A stretch of 64,000 nt of DNA from JAMLHH01 sp037189845 (GCA_037189845.1 JBBCIS010000009.1:124001-188000); one strand, 5' to 3'; positions 1 to 8,963 are shown, counted from the stretch's first letter. Program-made: numbers and translations. The notes: generated by a model not told the origin, from the sequence alone.

Positions 1-23
1 TGCTTTTTTGATTTCAATAGAGT

Positions 24-956
24 TTATCCTGAAAATTCATCGAGCATATCTAATGACGGTGCGAAAAAGAGCGTTCCTGTTTTTGCAGTGCTGAAATCTA
101 AAATCCGGTCATAATTACCCGGTGGATCACCAATGAACATCCTGGTCAGCATTTCTTCTACGGTGCTAAATGTGCCCGCATAACAAATAAAGTAAGTACC
201 CATTTCGTTGGTAGCTACATTTCCGAAAGGCATATTGTCGCGGATAATTTTTTTATCATCGCCCACATTAGCCAACGCGCTATGCGAATTTTTGGGCTTT
301 AGTTCATCGGTCATTTCAATATCATATTCTTTCGACCGACCGATCACTTTTTCCTGTTCTGTTACTGAAAGTGATTGCCAGGCATCGAGGTCGTGAATAT
401 ATTTCTGAACAAAAAGATAGCTTCCGCCTTTGTAAATTGAGTCTTGCTCATCAATTACAGCAAAATGCGTGCGGTCTGTTCCGTGCGGGTTTTCAGTGCC
501 ATCCACAAAGCCTAAAACTGAACGGCTATCCCAATATCGAAAACCCTGAACTTCCACCACACAGTCGGCAACCTCTTTCATATAACCCGAAATAATGAAC
601 GACATATCATAAGCGAGGCTTTTATCATCTGCACGTATATGAAAATGCAAATCTCCTTTAGTTGCTACCGCCGTATGCTTATTACCTGTTATCTCCTCAA
701 AATTTTTGAGTTCTTTGGGCAACGGCTTTGGCAGATCCAGATTCAGCCATGCGTCATGGCTAATGCCTAACACACAACTTGCCTTTGCATCAGGAAAGCG
801 GTTGAGCGCAGAGTTGTTAAGATTAATGACTAAGGCACATATTCGTTGGAATACAGATCTAATTTTCTCTGACGGTTCATCTTTTCTGAAGTTCCAGACA
901 AGGAACCAGGTATTGTTATTAGGATAATCGGTTACATTTTGCGGACTGGATTGCAT
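24..956 (-). CDS. DyP-type heme peroxidase
   Basis: Dye-decolorizing peroxidase family (YfeX/class P-like): a heme enzyme that oxidises dyes, porphyrins or phenols with hydrogen peroxide. The sequence shows the family signature GFVDGTENP at residues 149-157, with D152 as the expected distal catalytic Asp. H225 is the likely proximal heme ligand and R244 (in IIRDNMPFG) the likely distal Arg. The 310-residue length is normal and there is no signal peptide, so it is probably cytoplasmic. It stands alone: the next gene is almost 1 kb away, and no encapsulin gene, a frequent partner of DyP enzymes, is in view. The stop codon lies 23 bases from the window edge. Confidence 0.93.
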   Translation of the reverse strand: MQSSPQNVTDYPNNNTWFLVWNFRKDEPSEKIRSVFQRICALVINLNNSALNRFPDAKASCVLGISHDAWLNLDLPKPLPKELKNFEEITGNKHTAVATKGDLHFHIRADDKSLAYDMSFIISGYMKEVADCVVEVQGFRYWDSRSVLGFVDGTENPHGTDRTHFAVIDEQDSIYKGGSYLFVQKYIHDLDAWQSLSVTEQEKVIGRSKEYDIEMTDELKPKNSHSALANVGDDKKIIRDNMPFGNVATNEMGTYFICYAGTFSTVEEMLTRMFIGDPPGNYDRILDFSTAKTGTLFFAPSLDMLDEFSG

Positions 957-1932
957 GGAATATGTTTTTAATTATTTTTTGTCTGTAAGGGCCTTATATG
1001 CATGGAAATATTTTATCTCTTGTTCTAAATGTCATCACTCTGTTTTTTTTCAATAAAATTTCCGTTGATGGGATTACACGTGGTTTCTTGAATGCTATAG
1101 AAAAATACGAGAGATTTTTTTTTAAACTTACTTCAATATATAGATTTTGTATCTTTTACTTTTCTCCTTCAATCTGATACAAGGAGTTTCCAAACGTTTT
1201 TATCAGTCACTTTCGAGGTGTGAGATTGCTGTTTTTTGAAATCTCTTTTAAACGTTACAAGCTTCGCCGTATATGATGAGATGTGCTTCATCATCAAGTC
1301 ATCCATATAATTGCGTTGAGAAACTCTACGAACAACGGATGGTACAATACCTTCTCTCCCTGCATTCCTTCGCATGGATTATATGCATTTAAAACAGGAA
1401 GACCACTATGAAACTAGTTCCATAGTGGTCTTTTTATACTCCCTAACCCATACCCCACATAGGTTAAAGAAAGCCCTCTTTTATCTATGTTCGCCTGTAA
1501 ACAAACACACTAATCTTTCACACAACAACACCCCTTGCAGCTCCATTCGCTCTTAATTCAGTAGCTTAATTATGATACCAAGTCTTAATAACAACCTATT
1601 CTCTCTTTAAAATCTCTTTCTTTGTGGATGATCACCATATCCCACCAGACTCAAGGTTCTTAAACCTTCATTCTCCAGTAGAAATAATAACTAAAACAAA
1701 GAAAACAGAAAGTAAAAACTATTCTTCATATATCAGGAGTTTGAGTCCCAAATATAAAGACGATTCAATATATTACCATTACACACAATGAAAATATTAT
1801 GCATAAAAAGAGAAGTATATGCATGTAATACAAGTCAAGAATATTTCACCTTGTTTTCTTTCGTTCAATAATCCAACCTCTTTGCTGAATCAAAATAAAG
1901 AACCTACTTTTATAGAAAGAATTTACGAGGAT
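957..1932. other. Long intergenic stretch without a convincing gene
   Basis: About 970 bases, AT-rich. The only longer reading frame (68 codons, minus strand, 1169-1375) resembles no family I know and has no clear start context. The one solid element is a terminator-like hairpin at 1401-1436. I see no tRNA, tmRNA or RNase P RNA signature. Confidence 0.5.
1401..1436 (+). terminator. Orphan intrinsic terminator
   Basis: A perfect 10-bp inverted repeat (GACCACTATG / CATAGTGGTC, loop of 10) is followed by TTTTTAT on the plus strand. No recognisable plus-strand gene precedes it, so it may end a small unannotated transcript. Confidence 0.7.
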
Positions 1933-2289
1933 ATGAAAGTGGGGCAAAAAATCAAAAAGCTAAGAGAATTTAAAAACTTCACCCAGGAATACATGGCTGT
2001 ACAATTAGAAATGTCAGCTGCAAACTATAGCAGATTAGAGAGAGATGAAATTCCACTTACCTTAGAAAAACTACAATCTATCTCTGAAGTTCTTGAAGTT
2101 AATTATCTAGACATTCTCACTTTTGATGAAAAGCAGGTGTTTAACTTTATAAATCATGCACAATCTCAACCTCATTCTCAAGGATATTTTCATCAGCAGT
2201 ATAATTACCCTCCTGATGCTATAGAAGAACTAACCAAAAGAATTGATAACTTAGAAAAGCTCATAAAAGAACAGCGAAGTAAATCATAA
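1933..2289 (+). CDS. XRE-family helix-turn-helix regulator
   Basis: Small DNA-binding protein of about 118 residues. An N-terminal Cro/C1-type helix-turn-helix (GQKIKKLREFKNFTQEYMA... SRLERDEIPLTLEKLQSI) is followed by a variable linker and a short C-terminal coiled coil (IEELTKRIDNLEKLIKEQ), a layout common in Bacteroidota regulators. The frame is open 38 codons upstream to an ATG at 1819, but that extension does not look like protein. I chose the ATG at 1933 because the domain begins there and it follows TACGAGGAT. Its targets are unknown. No toxin partner is adjacent, so I do not call it an antitoxin. Confidence 0.85.
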   Translation: MKVGQKIKKLREFKNFTQEYMAVQLEMSAANYSRLERDEIPLTLEKLQSISEVLEVNYLDILTFDEKQVFNFINHAQSQPHSQGYFHQQYNYPPDAIEELTKRIDNLEKLIKEQRSKS

Positions 2290-2383
2290 CACAACTAATT
2301 TCGGGAACGAAGGAAAGGTTTTTAGGATCCGGTAATCTGACCGACTTTTACATAGCTATATTTTAGGGGCAAACAGGCGTTGG

Positions 2384-2416
2384 AAAAAACCATCCTTATT
2401 GAGATGGTTTTTATTT
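2384..2416 (+). terminator. Intrinsic terminator after the XRE gene
   Basis: AAACCATC and GATGGTTT form the stem around a short loop, followed by TTTATTTTT. It lies about 95 bases after the regulator stop codon on the same strand. Confidence 0.8.
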
Positions 2417-2723
2417 TTAGATATAACAATAGCAAACGCTCTACTATTATCACAAATACCAATAGACATAATACTTATCCTTATACTTCGCCATGCAGCA
2501 GCCATGCATATCCTGATTTTGAATGAATGCAGTAGTATTCCCTTTTAAGCCTATCGGGTAGAAACGGATCTCAATGGGTGACAGGTAATATCTGCACAGT
2601 TTTCACGAATATATTCAAGCTCAATTATTCTATCAGCTTTGTTATAAATTTTAGAGAGCTCACATTCATTGTTAAGAAAACATTAATTGAAATTATTAGT
2701 CTATTTTTTATATAGACTTTATA
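2417..2723. other. Intergenic stretch, nothing recognised
   Basis: About 300 AT-rich bases with no open frame of note and no strong hairpin. It leads into the promoter of the candidate small RNA. Confidence 0.5.
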
Positions 2724-2731
2724 TACTTTTG
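2724..2731 (+). promoter_or_regulatory. Bacteroidota-type -7 box of the candidate small RNA
   Basis: TACTTTTG matches the TAnnTTTG consensus of the phylum's housekeeping promoters. No clear -33 TTG lies at the expected distance, so this is moderate evidence only. Predicted transcription start about 2738. Confidence 0.45.
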
Positions 2732-2737
2732 TTTCAT

Positions 2738-2843
2738 CAAGATGCTGAATAAATAAATGGACGTGCATAAAGATTAACTTCTTCCCTTCCCTGATTCACA
2801 GGAACCGGTGTCTTTCTTCCTGAAGGACACCGGTATTTTTTAT
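2738..2843 (+). ncRNA. Candidate small RNA of about 105 nt
   Basis: A TAnnTTTG box at 2724-2731 and a very strong terminator at 2804-2843 enclose a unit with no downstream plus-strand gene: the neighbour is on the opposite strand and ends at 2840. Only frames of 4 and 6 codons are present. The transcript would overlap the last codons of the convergent DUF2490 gene. No known RNA family is recognised. Confidence 0.45.
2804..2843 (+). terminator. Strong intrinsic terminator of the candidate small RNA
   Basis: ACCGGTGTC and GACACCGGT form a perfect 9-bp GC-rich stem, followed by ATTTTTTATT on the plus strand. Read on the minus strand it lacks a T-run, so it belongs to plus-strand transcription. 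Confidence 0.85.
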
Positions 2844-3598
2844 TGGGATTTTGGTTTCAAAGTAATGGTCTGCTGAATTCCAAATCTTATCAAATGTCTT
2901 TGCAAACCTTCTCCTGTATTCAACTGATGATACCAATGCTGATAACCCAGCTCCAATGCTAAAGTAGGTACAACATCTACCATGAGCGAGCTGGAAAAAC
3001 GATTATGATCGAAATATTTCTTGTTTATTTTTTTACCAAAATGAACGTGTAACTCATTTCCGATTCTGAAATGCAGTTTTTGCCCTTCATTGATTTGCAA
3101 CAAAGGGAAATTTGCCATCAGTTGATATCTCATTTTAAAGCTGTGGAATTCATATCCTTTATCTAAAACATTATTGGCAATATCAGATTTTCTGAAAATT
3201 CTTGTTTCAAATCTATGCCTGTGAAGTAAAGTGGCATTCTTTAAAACCTGCTTGTGGTTAATATCAAACTGAGGCCGTAGCTCAGGAATGACCAATTGTA
3301 CTTCTCTATGTGGATCAGCAGGTGTATTGTGCCTGAAATATGCAAAACCGGGCACTAAGCTCCATTTTTGCTTTTCTCCCATATCTTTCTGAACTCTTAC
3401 AGCATAAGCAAACTGATGCTGCGCCATAGGACTCAAAAAATGCCTTTCATGAATTTCCGAATTGACAGAAATATCTTTCTTTACTTTTAAAATATTGGTA
3501 TAGCTATGCCATCCGAGAGCTTGCGGATTACGTTCTCTTGCTTCTGCTATACTAAAAAAGGGTCCTGATATCAATAAAAAAAAACAACTAAACTTCAT
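2840..3598 (-). CDS. DUF2490 family secreted or outer-membrane protein
   Basis: 252 residues with an N-terminal signal peptide (MKFSCFFLLISGPFFSIAEA), then alternating polar and hydrophobic strands as in outer-membrane beta-barrels. The C-terminal pattern (HNRFSSSLMVDVVPTLALEL, then GYQHWYHQL and RHLIRFGIQQ) fits DUF2490, a Bacteroidota family of unknown function. It is monocistronic, with no partner gene next to it. The assignment rests on pattern recognition; the barrel topology is inferred. Confidence 0.75.
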   Translation of the reverse strand: MKFSCFFLLISGPFFSIAEARERNPQALGWHSYTNILKVKKDISVNSEIHERHFLSPMAQHQFAYAVRVQKDMGEKQKWSLVPGFAYFRHNTPADPHREVQLVIPELRPQFDINHKQVLKNATLLHRHRFETRIFRKSDIANNVLDKGYEFHSFKMRYQLMANFPLLQINEGQKLHFRIGNELHVHFGKKINKKYFDHNRFSSSLMVDVVPTLALELGYQHWYHQLNTGEGLQRHLIRFGIQQTITLKPKSQ

Positions 3599-3743
3599 CT
3601 TGCTTACACATTCAACGTCAGAAACTAAATCTCATTATGCAACATTGCCAACAAAAGAATAGTTCCTTTCTGATCAAATTCTATAAAGATTCCGCAGTCG
3701 ATGATCTGTGTTAAAAATCAGTTTCACAAGTCGTAGAAAAACT

Positions 3744-3771
3744 AAAAAAGGGTCTCCAAAATCCGGAACCC
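3744..3771 (-). terminator. Probable terminator after the Rrf2-type gene
   Basis: On the minus strand GGGTTCC pairs with GGAGACCC (one bulge, one G-T pair), followed by TTTTTTAG. It lies about 36 bases beyond the regulator stop codon. Confidence 0.6.
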
Positions 3772-3806
3772 ACTTCATTATTTATTGAAAATTCTACTTT
3801 TTTGTA

Positions 3807-4244
3807 TTATTTGACAGATCGTAACCTATCTTCCCGATTCAGGATATCTTCCAGAGTAGATTGTTTCAGAATATCTACTGTATCATTCCTGATCTGCATG
3901 AACACATCTCTGATACCGCATGCAAATTCGTCTTCACATTCATCGCAAGGTTCATAAAACCGATGTGTTACACAAGGAAGCAAAGCGATAGCTCCTTCAA
4001 AAAGCCGGACAACGTCAGCAAGATTGACATCCGCAGGAGTCTTGATCAGGTAATAGCCTCCGCCTTTACCTTTTTTACTATTCAACATTCCTGCATTACG
4101 TAAGTCTAAAAGAATAGCTTCTAAAAACTTTTTGGGAATATTTTGTTTTTCTGCAATCTCACTAATTAATATAGGTCCCTTGTCATAATTCTTAGCCAGA
4201 TAGACTAAGGAGTGTATCGCATATTTTGATTTCTTAGATAACAT
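3807..4244 (-). CDS. Rrf2-family transcriptional regulator, possible Fe-S sensor
   Basis: 145 residues with an Rrf2 winged-helix N-terminus (MLSKKSKYAIHSLVYLAKNY, then the wing SKKGKGGGYYL). Four cysteines cluster after the dimer helix at positions 91, 100, 103 and 109. IscR and NsrR carry three cysteines here that bind an iron-sulfur cluster, so redox, iron or nitric-oxide sensing is likely; the spacing differs from IscR. No isc/suf genes are nearby, so the target is unknown. A weak TAnnTTTA-like element precedes the divergent neighbour at 4387 and both may be controlled from this intergenic region. Confidence 0.88.
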   Translation of the reverse strand: MLSKKSKYAIHSLVYLAKNYDKGPILISEIAEKQNIPKKFLEAILLDLRNAGMLNSKKGKGGGYYLIKTPADVNLADVVRLFEGAIALLPCVTHRFYEPCDECEDEFACGIRDVFMQIRNDTVDILKQSTLEDILNREDRLRSVK

Positions 4245-4386
4245 TGCAGGACTAATATAAGTAATTATGCATTACTCAAGGGTTTATTAAAAATAAAAAA
4301 TGTTTACTGTGTAAAACTCTATAAAACTTACATCAATAAGTTATTTCCGAAAATAAAGAAGTTGATTACCTTTACCTGACCGGTAT

Positions 4387-4707
4387 ATGAAGTGGCAAAA
4401 ATATTTCCTTATTGCATTTTCAATTTTTACAGCTGTCGTTGTTGCGTATCTGACATACATATACAAGACTACAGGGGTACCATTTTACCGTCACAATGAG
4501 ACATACAGGATCATTCATTCAGACACTATTTCAACGCAAAAGAATACAGAAAGAAACTACACAGAACCTTTCAAAAAATACAGCCTGATAGATGATGAGG
4601 ATGAACTGAATTTTCCTCACAGCGATTCAATAGTGCTTCCATTTGACAATGATGATAACACTTCTGTTCCGGGCGCAGTCAATGAGCTACCTCTGAAACC
4701 GAGGTGA
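4387..4707 (+). CDS. Small membrane-anchored hypothetical protein
   Basis: 106 residues. One N-terminal membrane segment (about residues 5-26) is followed by a polar, acidic tail rich in Asp, Asn and Ser, with no recognised domain. TACCTTTA at 4367-4374 resembles the phylum's -7 box and would give a very short leader. The gene is divergent from the Rrf2 regulator. Function unknown. Confidence 0.6.
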   Translation: MKWQKYFLIAFSIFTAVVVAYLTYIYKTTGVPFYRHNETYRIIHSDTISTQKNTERNYTEPFKKYSLIDDEDELNFPHSDSIVLPFDNDDNTSVPGAVNELPLKPR

Positions 4708-4825
4708 GATCTATTAATGGTCTAATCTGTTGGCAATAGATTCAAATATTCTTTTAGCTCTAATGTTTTTGATCAGAACTATTTTAAAAGCATTAATCCA
4801 GTTAGTTTAGTATAGCTTTCACCAT

Positions 4826-5587
4826 CTACAAATTCAGCGCTAAACCGTCATAAGACAGAAACACATTTTCGGGCAACTGACGCTGTACATCATCAAACAG
4901 TCCCATATTGTGTCCGATGTGTGTCAGATATGCCCGCTCAGGCTGTACTTTTTCTATGATATCCAATGCTTCCTGCAAAGTAAAATGCGAGTAATGAGGT
5001 TCTTTTCTCAATGCATTGATGACAAAAATTTTTGAGCCTTTTATCTTTTCCAGCTCTTCATCTGCAATAAAGTTGGCATCTGTTACATACGTAAAATCCT
5101 GTACTCTGAAACCCAGAACCGGCAAGGTTTTATGTATCACTCGGATCGGCAAAATCTTTGTTCCGTTGATTTCAAAAGGATTTTCATCTATGGTATGTAA
5201 GGTAATTTGCGGCACTCCCGGATAATCCTGTTCCTGAAAAATATAAGGGAACTCCATTTTCAAAGTTTTCTGAACATTTTCCTCTGCATACACATCGACT
5301 TTCTTGTTCAGCAGATAGTTAATCGGGCGTATATCATCCAGTCCTGCTGTATGGTCTTTATGGTTATGTGTAAAAACTACAGCATCCAGGTCATTCAATT
5401 GATTCGCCAGCATCTGAGTCCTGAAGTCCGGGCCGGTATCTAAAACGATTTTTGCATTTTCCGTTTCGATGTAAACAGAAGCTCTCAATCTCTGGTCTCT
5501 CGGATCCGAAGAACGACATATTTCGCATTGACATCCAATTAAGGGAACTCCGGTAGATGTACCTGTACCTAAAAAAACAACTTTCAA
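4826..5587 (-). CDS. PhnP-like metallo-beta-lactamase fold hydrolase
   Basis: 253 residues, cytoplasmic. It begins with FLGTGTSTGVPLIGCQCEIC, the N-terminus of PhnP-type phosphodiesterases whose cysteines bind a structural zinc. The metal-binding motif THNHKDHTAGLDD follows, and near the end THIGHNMG supplies a further His. Family members hydrolyse cyclic phosphodiesters; the substrate here is unknown and there is no phn cluster nearby. It starts one base after the stop of the 90-residue gene, so the two are almost certainly co-transcribed. Confidence 0.88.
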   Translation of the reverse strand: MKVVFLGTGTSTGVPLIGCQCEICRSSDPRDQRLRASVYIETENAKIVLDTGPDFRTQMLANQLNDLDAVVFTHNHKDHTAGLDDIRPINYLLNKKVDVYAEENVQKTLKMEFPYIFQEQDYPGVPQITLHTIDENPFEINGTKILPIRVIHKTLPVLGFRVQDFTYVTDANFIADEELEKIKGSKIFVINALRKEPHYSHFTLQEALDIIEKVQPERAYLTHIGHNMGLFDDVQRQLPENVFLSYDGLALNL

Positions 5588-5588
5588 A

Positions 5589-5861
5589 CTATTCCTTTTT
5601 TTGAGTCAAAGAGATATAAAGCTTCTCTAATTTTTCATCACCCAGCATGGATGTATCAATAGCTGTATCCTGAAGAATATCTATCAGACAATTGATTCTG
5701 GATTCTGTATTGTAAAATTTATTGACCACAATGACTTTTTTATCTTTCAGCACACAGTATCCGGAATTAAAATGACCTTTTTCATATCGAATAACATATT
5801 CATTTGACTTGAAAATGGATTCAATTTTTTGAAGATTTTGAGGTGTAAATTTCAGCTCCAT
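5589..5861 (-). CDS. Conserved small hypothetical protein
   Basis: 90 residues, mixed alpha-beta, no signal peptide or membrane segment. The pattern YEKGHFNSGYCVLKDKKVIV, then NKFYNTESRINCLIDIL, recalls a short uncharacterised protein found in other Bacteroidota genomes. Its end nearly touches the start of the PhnP-like hydrolase gene, suggesting a two-gene operon and perhaps a shared role. No function can be assigned. Confidence 0.7.
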   Translation of the reverse strand: MELKFTPQNLQKIESIFKSNEYVIRYEKGHFNSGYCVLKDKKVIVVNKFYNTESRINCLIDILQDTAIDTSMLGDEKLEKLYISLTQKKE

Positions 5862-5886
5862 GATTTCTGATATAAGTATCCGACAA

Positions 5887-6243
5887 TCAATATGATTGTA
5901 TCAAAACTTCAGATGGAATATGAAGCTTTGCATTGATTTTTCTAATCATTTCCAAAGATAATTTTCTCTTCCTGTTGAGAATTTCACTTGCGCGACTTCT
6001 CTGTCCTATCAACTCTGCTAAATCATTCTGAGAAAAATTGAGCTGTTCCATTCTGAATTTGATAGCTTCTATGGGATCAGGTAAATCTATATAAAAATGT
6101 TCATCTTCAAACTTTTCTATTAAAATCCCTAAGATTTCTAACTCATCTCCTTCCGGTGTTCCAGGTCTCGCATCAAAAATTACCTCCAGCCTTTCAAGAG
6201 CCTGATGATAATCTTTTTCTGATTTAATAGGTTTAAAATTCAT
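5887..6243 (-). CDS. higA: HigA-type antitoxin
   Basis: About 118 residues. The N-terminal region (ALERLEVIFDARPGTPEGDE) is the toxin-binding part of HigA antitoxins paired with HigB-fold toxins. The C-terminal XRE helix-turn-helix (MEQLNFSQNDLAELIGQRSR) binds the operon promoter. The frame is open to an ATG at 6276 inside the toxin gene, but I prefer the ATG at 6243, five bases after the toxin stop, because family homology starts there. Toxin-first order is typical of hig operons. The palindrome at 6573-6587 is its likely operator. Confidence 0.88.
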   Translation of the reverse strand: MNFKPIKSEKDYHQALERLEVIFDARPGTPEGDELEILGILIEKFEDEHFYIDLPDPIEAIKFRMEQLNFSQNDLAELIGQRSRASEILNRKRKLSLEMIRKINAKLHIPSEVLIQSY

Positions 6244-6247
6244 TCTG

Positions 6248-6541
6248 TCAAATTTTATCTGCATCAATTTTATCATACTCAGTATGCGTTCCGATAAATC
6301 TTATCCAGGCCATCTGATAATCAAAATTGATTTTTACTATCAATCGGTAATGATTGCCTTTAATATTAAAACAAACTCTATTACCATTCAAAATACTGGC
6401 ACTCGGATAGCTGATTTTCAATTCGTTCAGATTTTTCCATGAAGCTTTATTCATCTCCTGATACCAGGATTTAAGTTGCTGCTCACAGTCTGAATGAATC
6501 TCCCAAAAATCTCGCAAAATCTTTTTTGCAATTACTCTCAT
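6248..6541 (-). CDS. higB: HigB-type toxin (RelE-fold mRNA interferase)
   Basis: 97 residues. It matches the HigB toxin family: an N-terminal LRDFWEIHSDCEQQLKSWYQ, the core NGNRVCFNIKGNHYRLIVKI, and the C-terminal signature FIGTHTEYDKID. Such toxins cut mRNA on the ribosome under stress and are neutralised by the antitoxin encoded just downstream. Length and motifs are complete, so the toxin looks intact. It is the first gene of the operon, with a palindromic operator about 30 bases upstream of its start. Confidence 0.88.
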   Translation of the reverse strand: MRVIAKKILRDFWEIHSDCEQQLKSWYQEMNKASWKNLNELKISYPSASILNGNRVCFNIKGNHYRLIVKINFDYQMAWIRFIGTHTEYDKIDADKI

Positions 6542-6572
6542 CGAATGCTTTTCGCCTATAAATATAACAAAA

Positions 6573-6587
6573 TTCCCAATTTGGGAA
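6573..6587. promoter_or_regulatory. Palindromic operator upstream of higBA
   Basis: TTCCCAA-T-TTGGGAA is a perfect 15-base palindrome (7-bp arms). It lies 32 bases before the toxin ATG and next to a TATATTTA box on the minus strand, the expected place for an autoregulatory HigA site. Confidence 0.7.
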
Positions 6588-6619
6588 ACTATTTTACGTT
6601 ATATCGACTAACTAAATCG

Positions 6620-8656
6620 TTAGTTTCCCTGCATTTCTTTGAGTTGCTTTTCCAGATTGAACATGATGTCTCTCAGTCTTGCAGCTTCCATAAAATCCAT
6701 TTTGGCAGCAGCTTTCTGCATGGCTTTTTTGGTATTTTCTATCTGCTTCTCGACAGATTTTGGTGTATCATAAGTCGCCATCGGTTCGGCTACTATAGGT
6801 TCAGCCACCATTTTCAAAGCTGCTCTTCTGTTTTTCTCCTCATCTCTGATATCTAAAATGGTCGTTCTGCCAATAATCTCTTCCCTGGTTTTGAAAACAG
6901 TTTTTGGAGTGATGCCATGTTCCAGATTATGCTGAATCTGTTTTTCTCTTCTTCTGTTGGTTTCATCTATTGTTTTCTGCATAGAATCCGTGATCTTATC
7001 CGCATACATAATGACCTGACCATTCTGATTTCTTGCAGCACGACCGGCAGTCTGAGTCAAAGATCGTCTGTTTCTCAGAAATCCTTCTTTATCAGCATCC
7101 ATGATAGCCACCAGAGACACTTCAGGTAAATCGAGTCCTTCTCTCAAAAGATTGACTCCTATCAGCACATCGAATTCCCCCAAACGGAGCCCCTGAATGA
7201 TCTCCACACGCTCCATCGTATCTACATCAGAGTGAATATATTTACATCTCACTCCTACTTTCAGAAAGAATTTACTCAGCTCTTCCGCCATTCTTTTTGT
7301 CAGAGTCGTTACAAGCACACGTTCATCTTTTTCCGCCCTGATACGGATCTCATCCAAAAGATCATCCACCTGATTGGTGCATGGACGTACATCTATAGGT
7401 GGATCCAGCAAACCTGTAGGACGAACGATCTGCTCTACAAATTCACCGTTTGTTTTATTCAATTCAAAATCTCCGGGAGTTGCGCTGACATAGATCGTCT
7501 GGTTCGTCAAAGATTCGAACTCGTTAAAACTCAAAGGTCTGTTATCTATAGCGCTCGGCAACCTGAAACCAAACTCTACCAGATTTAATTTTCTGGCGCG
7601 GTCACCGCCATACATAGCACCTATCTGTGGTACGGTTACGTGACTTTCATCTATCACTAACAGATAGTCGTCCGGAAAATAATCCAACAAGCAGAAGGGT
7701 CTCTCTCCATGTCGTCTTCTATCAAAAAATCTGGAATAGTTCTCTATACCTGAGCAATATCCGAGCTCTTTGATCATCTCTATATCAAAATTGACCCGCT
7801 CCTCTATTCTTTTTGCTTCCATGATTTTATTTTCACGGGCAAAATACTGTATCTGTCCTGCGAGCTCATCCTGAATCTCATGAAGAATAGTGGGCAACTG
7901 ATTTTTCGGAGCGATATAGATGGACGCCGGGTAAATGGCGATGTCTGACATTTCGCTGATCGTTCTGCCTGTCAGCGGATCAAACACTTCCATAGATTCG
8001 ATCTCATCCCCCCAGAAAGAAATGCGGTAAGCATCATCATTGTACGCCAGATTAACCTCCACCTGATCTCCCAGAACCCGAAACGTACCTCTTCCGAATT
8101 CCAGAGTTGTACGCGCATACAATAAATTGACTAAATCAAATAACAACGTATTTCTACTCACTTGCTGACCAACTCTCAATCGTACAATCTGATTTTTAAT
8201 CTCCGCCGGATTACCCAAACCATAGATACAGGAAACCGAAGCTACTACCAATACATCTCTCCTTCCGGACATCAAAGATGAAGTAGTGCTTAACCTTAGC
8301 TTTTCAATTTCCTGGTTGATGGACAGATCTTTTTCTATGTATGTATCTGTAGTAGGCAGATATGCCTCCGGCTGGTAATAGTCATAATAAGAGACAAAAT
8401 ATTCTACTTTATTATCCGGAAAAAACTCTTTAAACTCTGAATACAACTGAGCTACCAAAGTCTTGTTATGAGTGAGCACCAAAGTAGGCCGCTGTAATTT
8501 TTCTACCACATTAGCAATGGTAAAAGTTTTACCTGAACCGGTAATTCCCAGTAAAACCTGAGCCTCTTCTCCTCTTTCCACACCTTCCATCAATTCCCGG
8601 ATAGCGGTAGGTTGATCTCCTGATGGAGCATACTTCGATTCAATCCTGAATTTCAT
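6620..8656 (-). CDS. uvrB: Excinuclease ABC subunit B
   Basis: UvrB, the damage-verifying helicase-like subunit of nucleotide excision repair. From the chosen start (MKFRIESKYAPSGDQP) it has about 678 residues, the family norm. Walker A GITGSGKT lies near residue 40, the damage-probing beta-hairpin YYDYYQPEAY near residue 90, later helicase motifs (VIDESH, SATPGDFE, QTAGRAARN) follow, and the C-terminal UVR motif (MDFMEAARLRDIMFNLEKQL) contacts UvrC. An ATG four codons earlier (8668) is possible, but homologues begin at MKF. It is monocistronic; uvrA and uvrC are not in the window. Confidence 0.97.
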   Translation of the reverse strand: MKFRIESKYAPSGDQPTAIRELMEGVERGEEAQVLLGITGSGKTFTIANVVEKLQRPTLVLTHNKTLVAQLYSEFKEFFPDNKVEYFVSYYDYYQPEAYLPTTDTYIEKDLSINQEIEKLRLSTTSSLMSGRRDVLVVASVSCIYGLGNPAEIKNQIVRLRVGQQVSRNTLLFDLVNLLYARTTLEFGRGTFRVLGDQVEVNLAYNDDAYRISFWGDEIESMEVFDPLTGRTISEMSDIAIYPASIYIAPKNQLPTILHEIQDELAGQIQYFARENKIMEAKRIEERVNFDIEMIKELGYCSGIENYSRFFDRRRHGERPFCLLDYFPDDYLLVIDESHVTVPQIGAMYGGDRARKLNLVEFGFRLPSAIDNRPLSFNEFESLTNQTIYVSATPGDFELNKTNGEFVEQIVRPTGLLDPPIDVRPCTNQVDDLLDEIRIRAEKDERVLVTTLTKRMAEELSKFFLKVGVRCKYIHSDVDTMERVEIIQGLRLGEFDVLIGVNLLREGLDLPEVSLVAIMDADKEGFLRNRRSLTQTAGRAARNQNGQVIMYADKITDSMQKTIDETNRRREKQIQHNLEHGITPKTVFKTREEIIGRTTILDIRDEEKNRRAALKMVAEPIVAEPMATYDTPKSVEKQIENTKKAMQKAAAKMDFMEAARLRDIMFNLEKQLKEMQGN

Positions 8657-8963
8657 ACTATAATACAACTCAAAATAATGAGGTTTTGTTAAACATCTGC
8701 ATAAATTATGCTCTACTGAAACATATTTAAAATCACATCACAGAAAATCACACTGGCTACTGCTGCTCATAAAATGAGCTGAAAAAATTATCATTATAGC
8801 CACTATGACATTCTCAATCATTTGACAATTGTCAATTTTTTTCGAAAACATGCATAAAGGCACCAAATCCGGCACAAATCATTGTTAAAAGTTTAATACG
8901 AAAAGTCCAAACAAATGCTTGCATTGTATATTTTTTATTAATATTGTGTAAATGCAATGTAAA

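Noticed and set aside
1169..1375. 68-codon minus-strand frame in the gene-free region
   Set aside because: No similarity I recognise, no ribosome site and odd composition. YMDDL inside it looks like a reverse transcriptase motif but nothing else around it fits.
1819..1932. Upstream extension of the XRE regulator
   Set aside because: The extra 38 codons do not resemble the family; the helix-turn-helix starts at the internal ATG at 1933.
7505..7530. GATTCGAAC word resembling a tRNA T-loop
   Set aside because: It lies within uvrB in frame and no acceptor or anticodon stem can be drawn.
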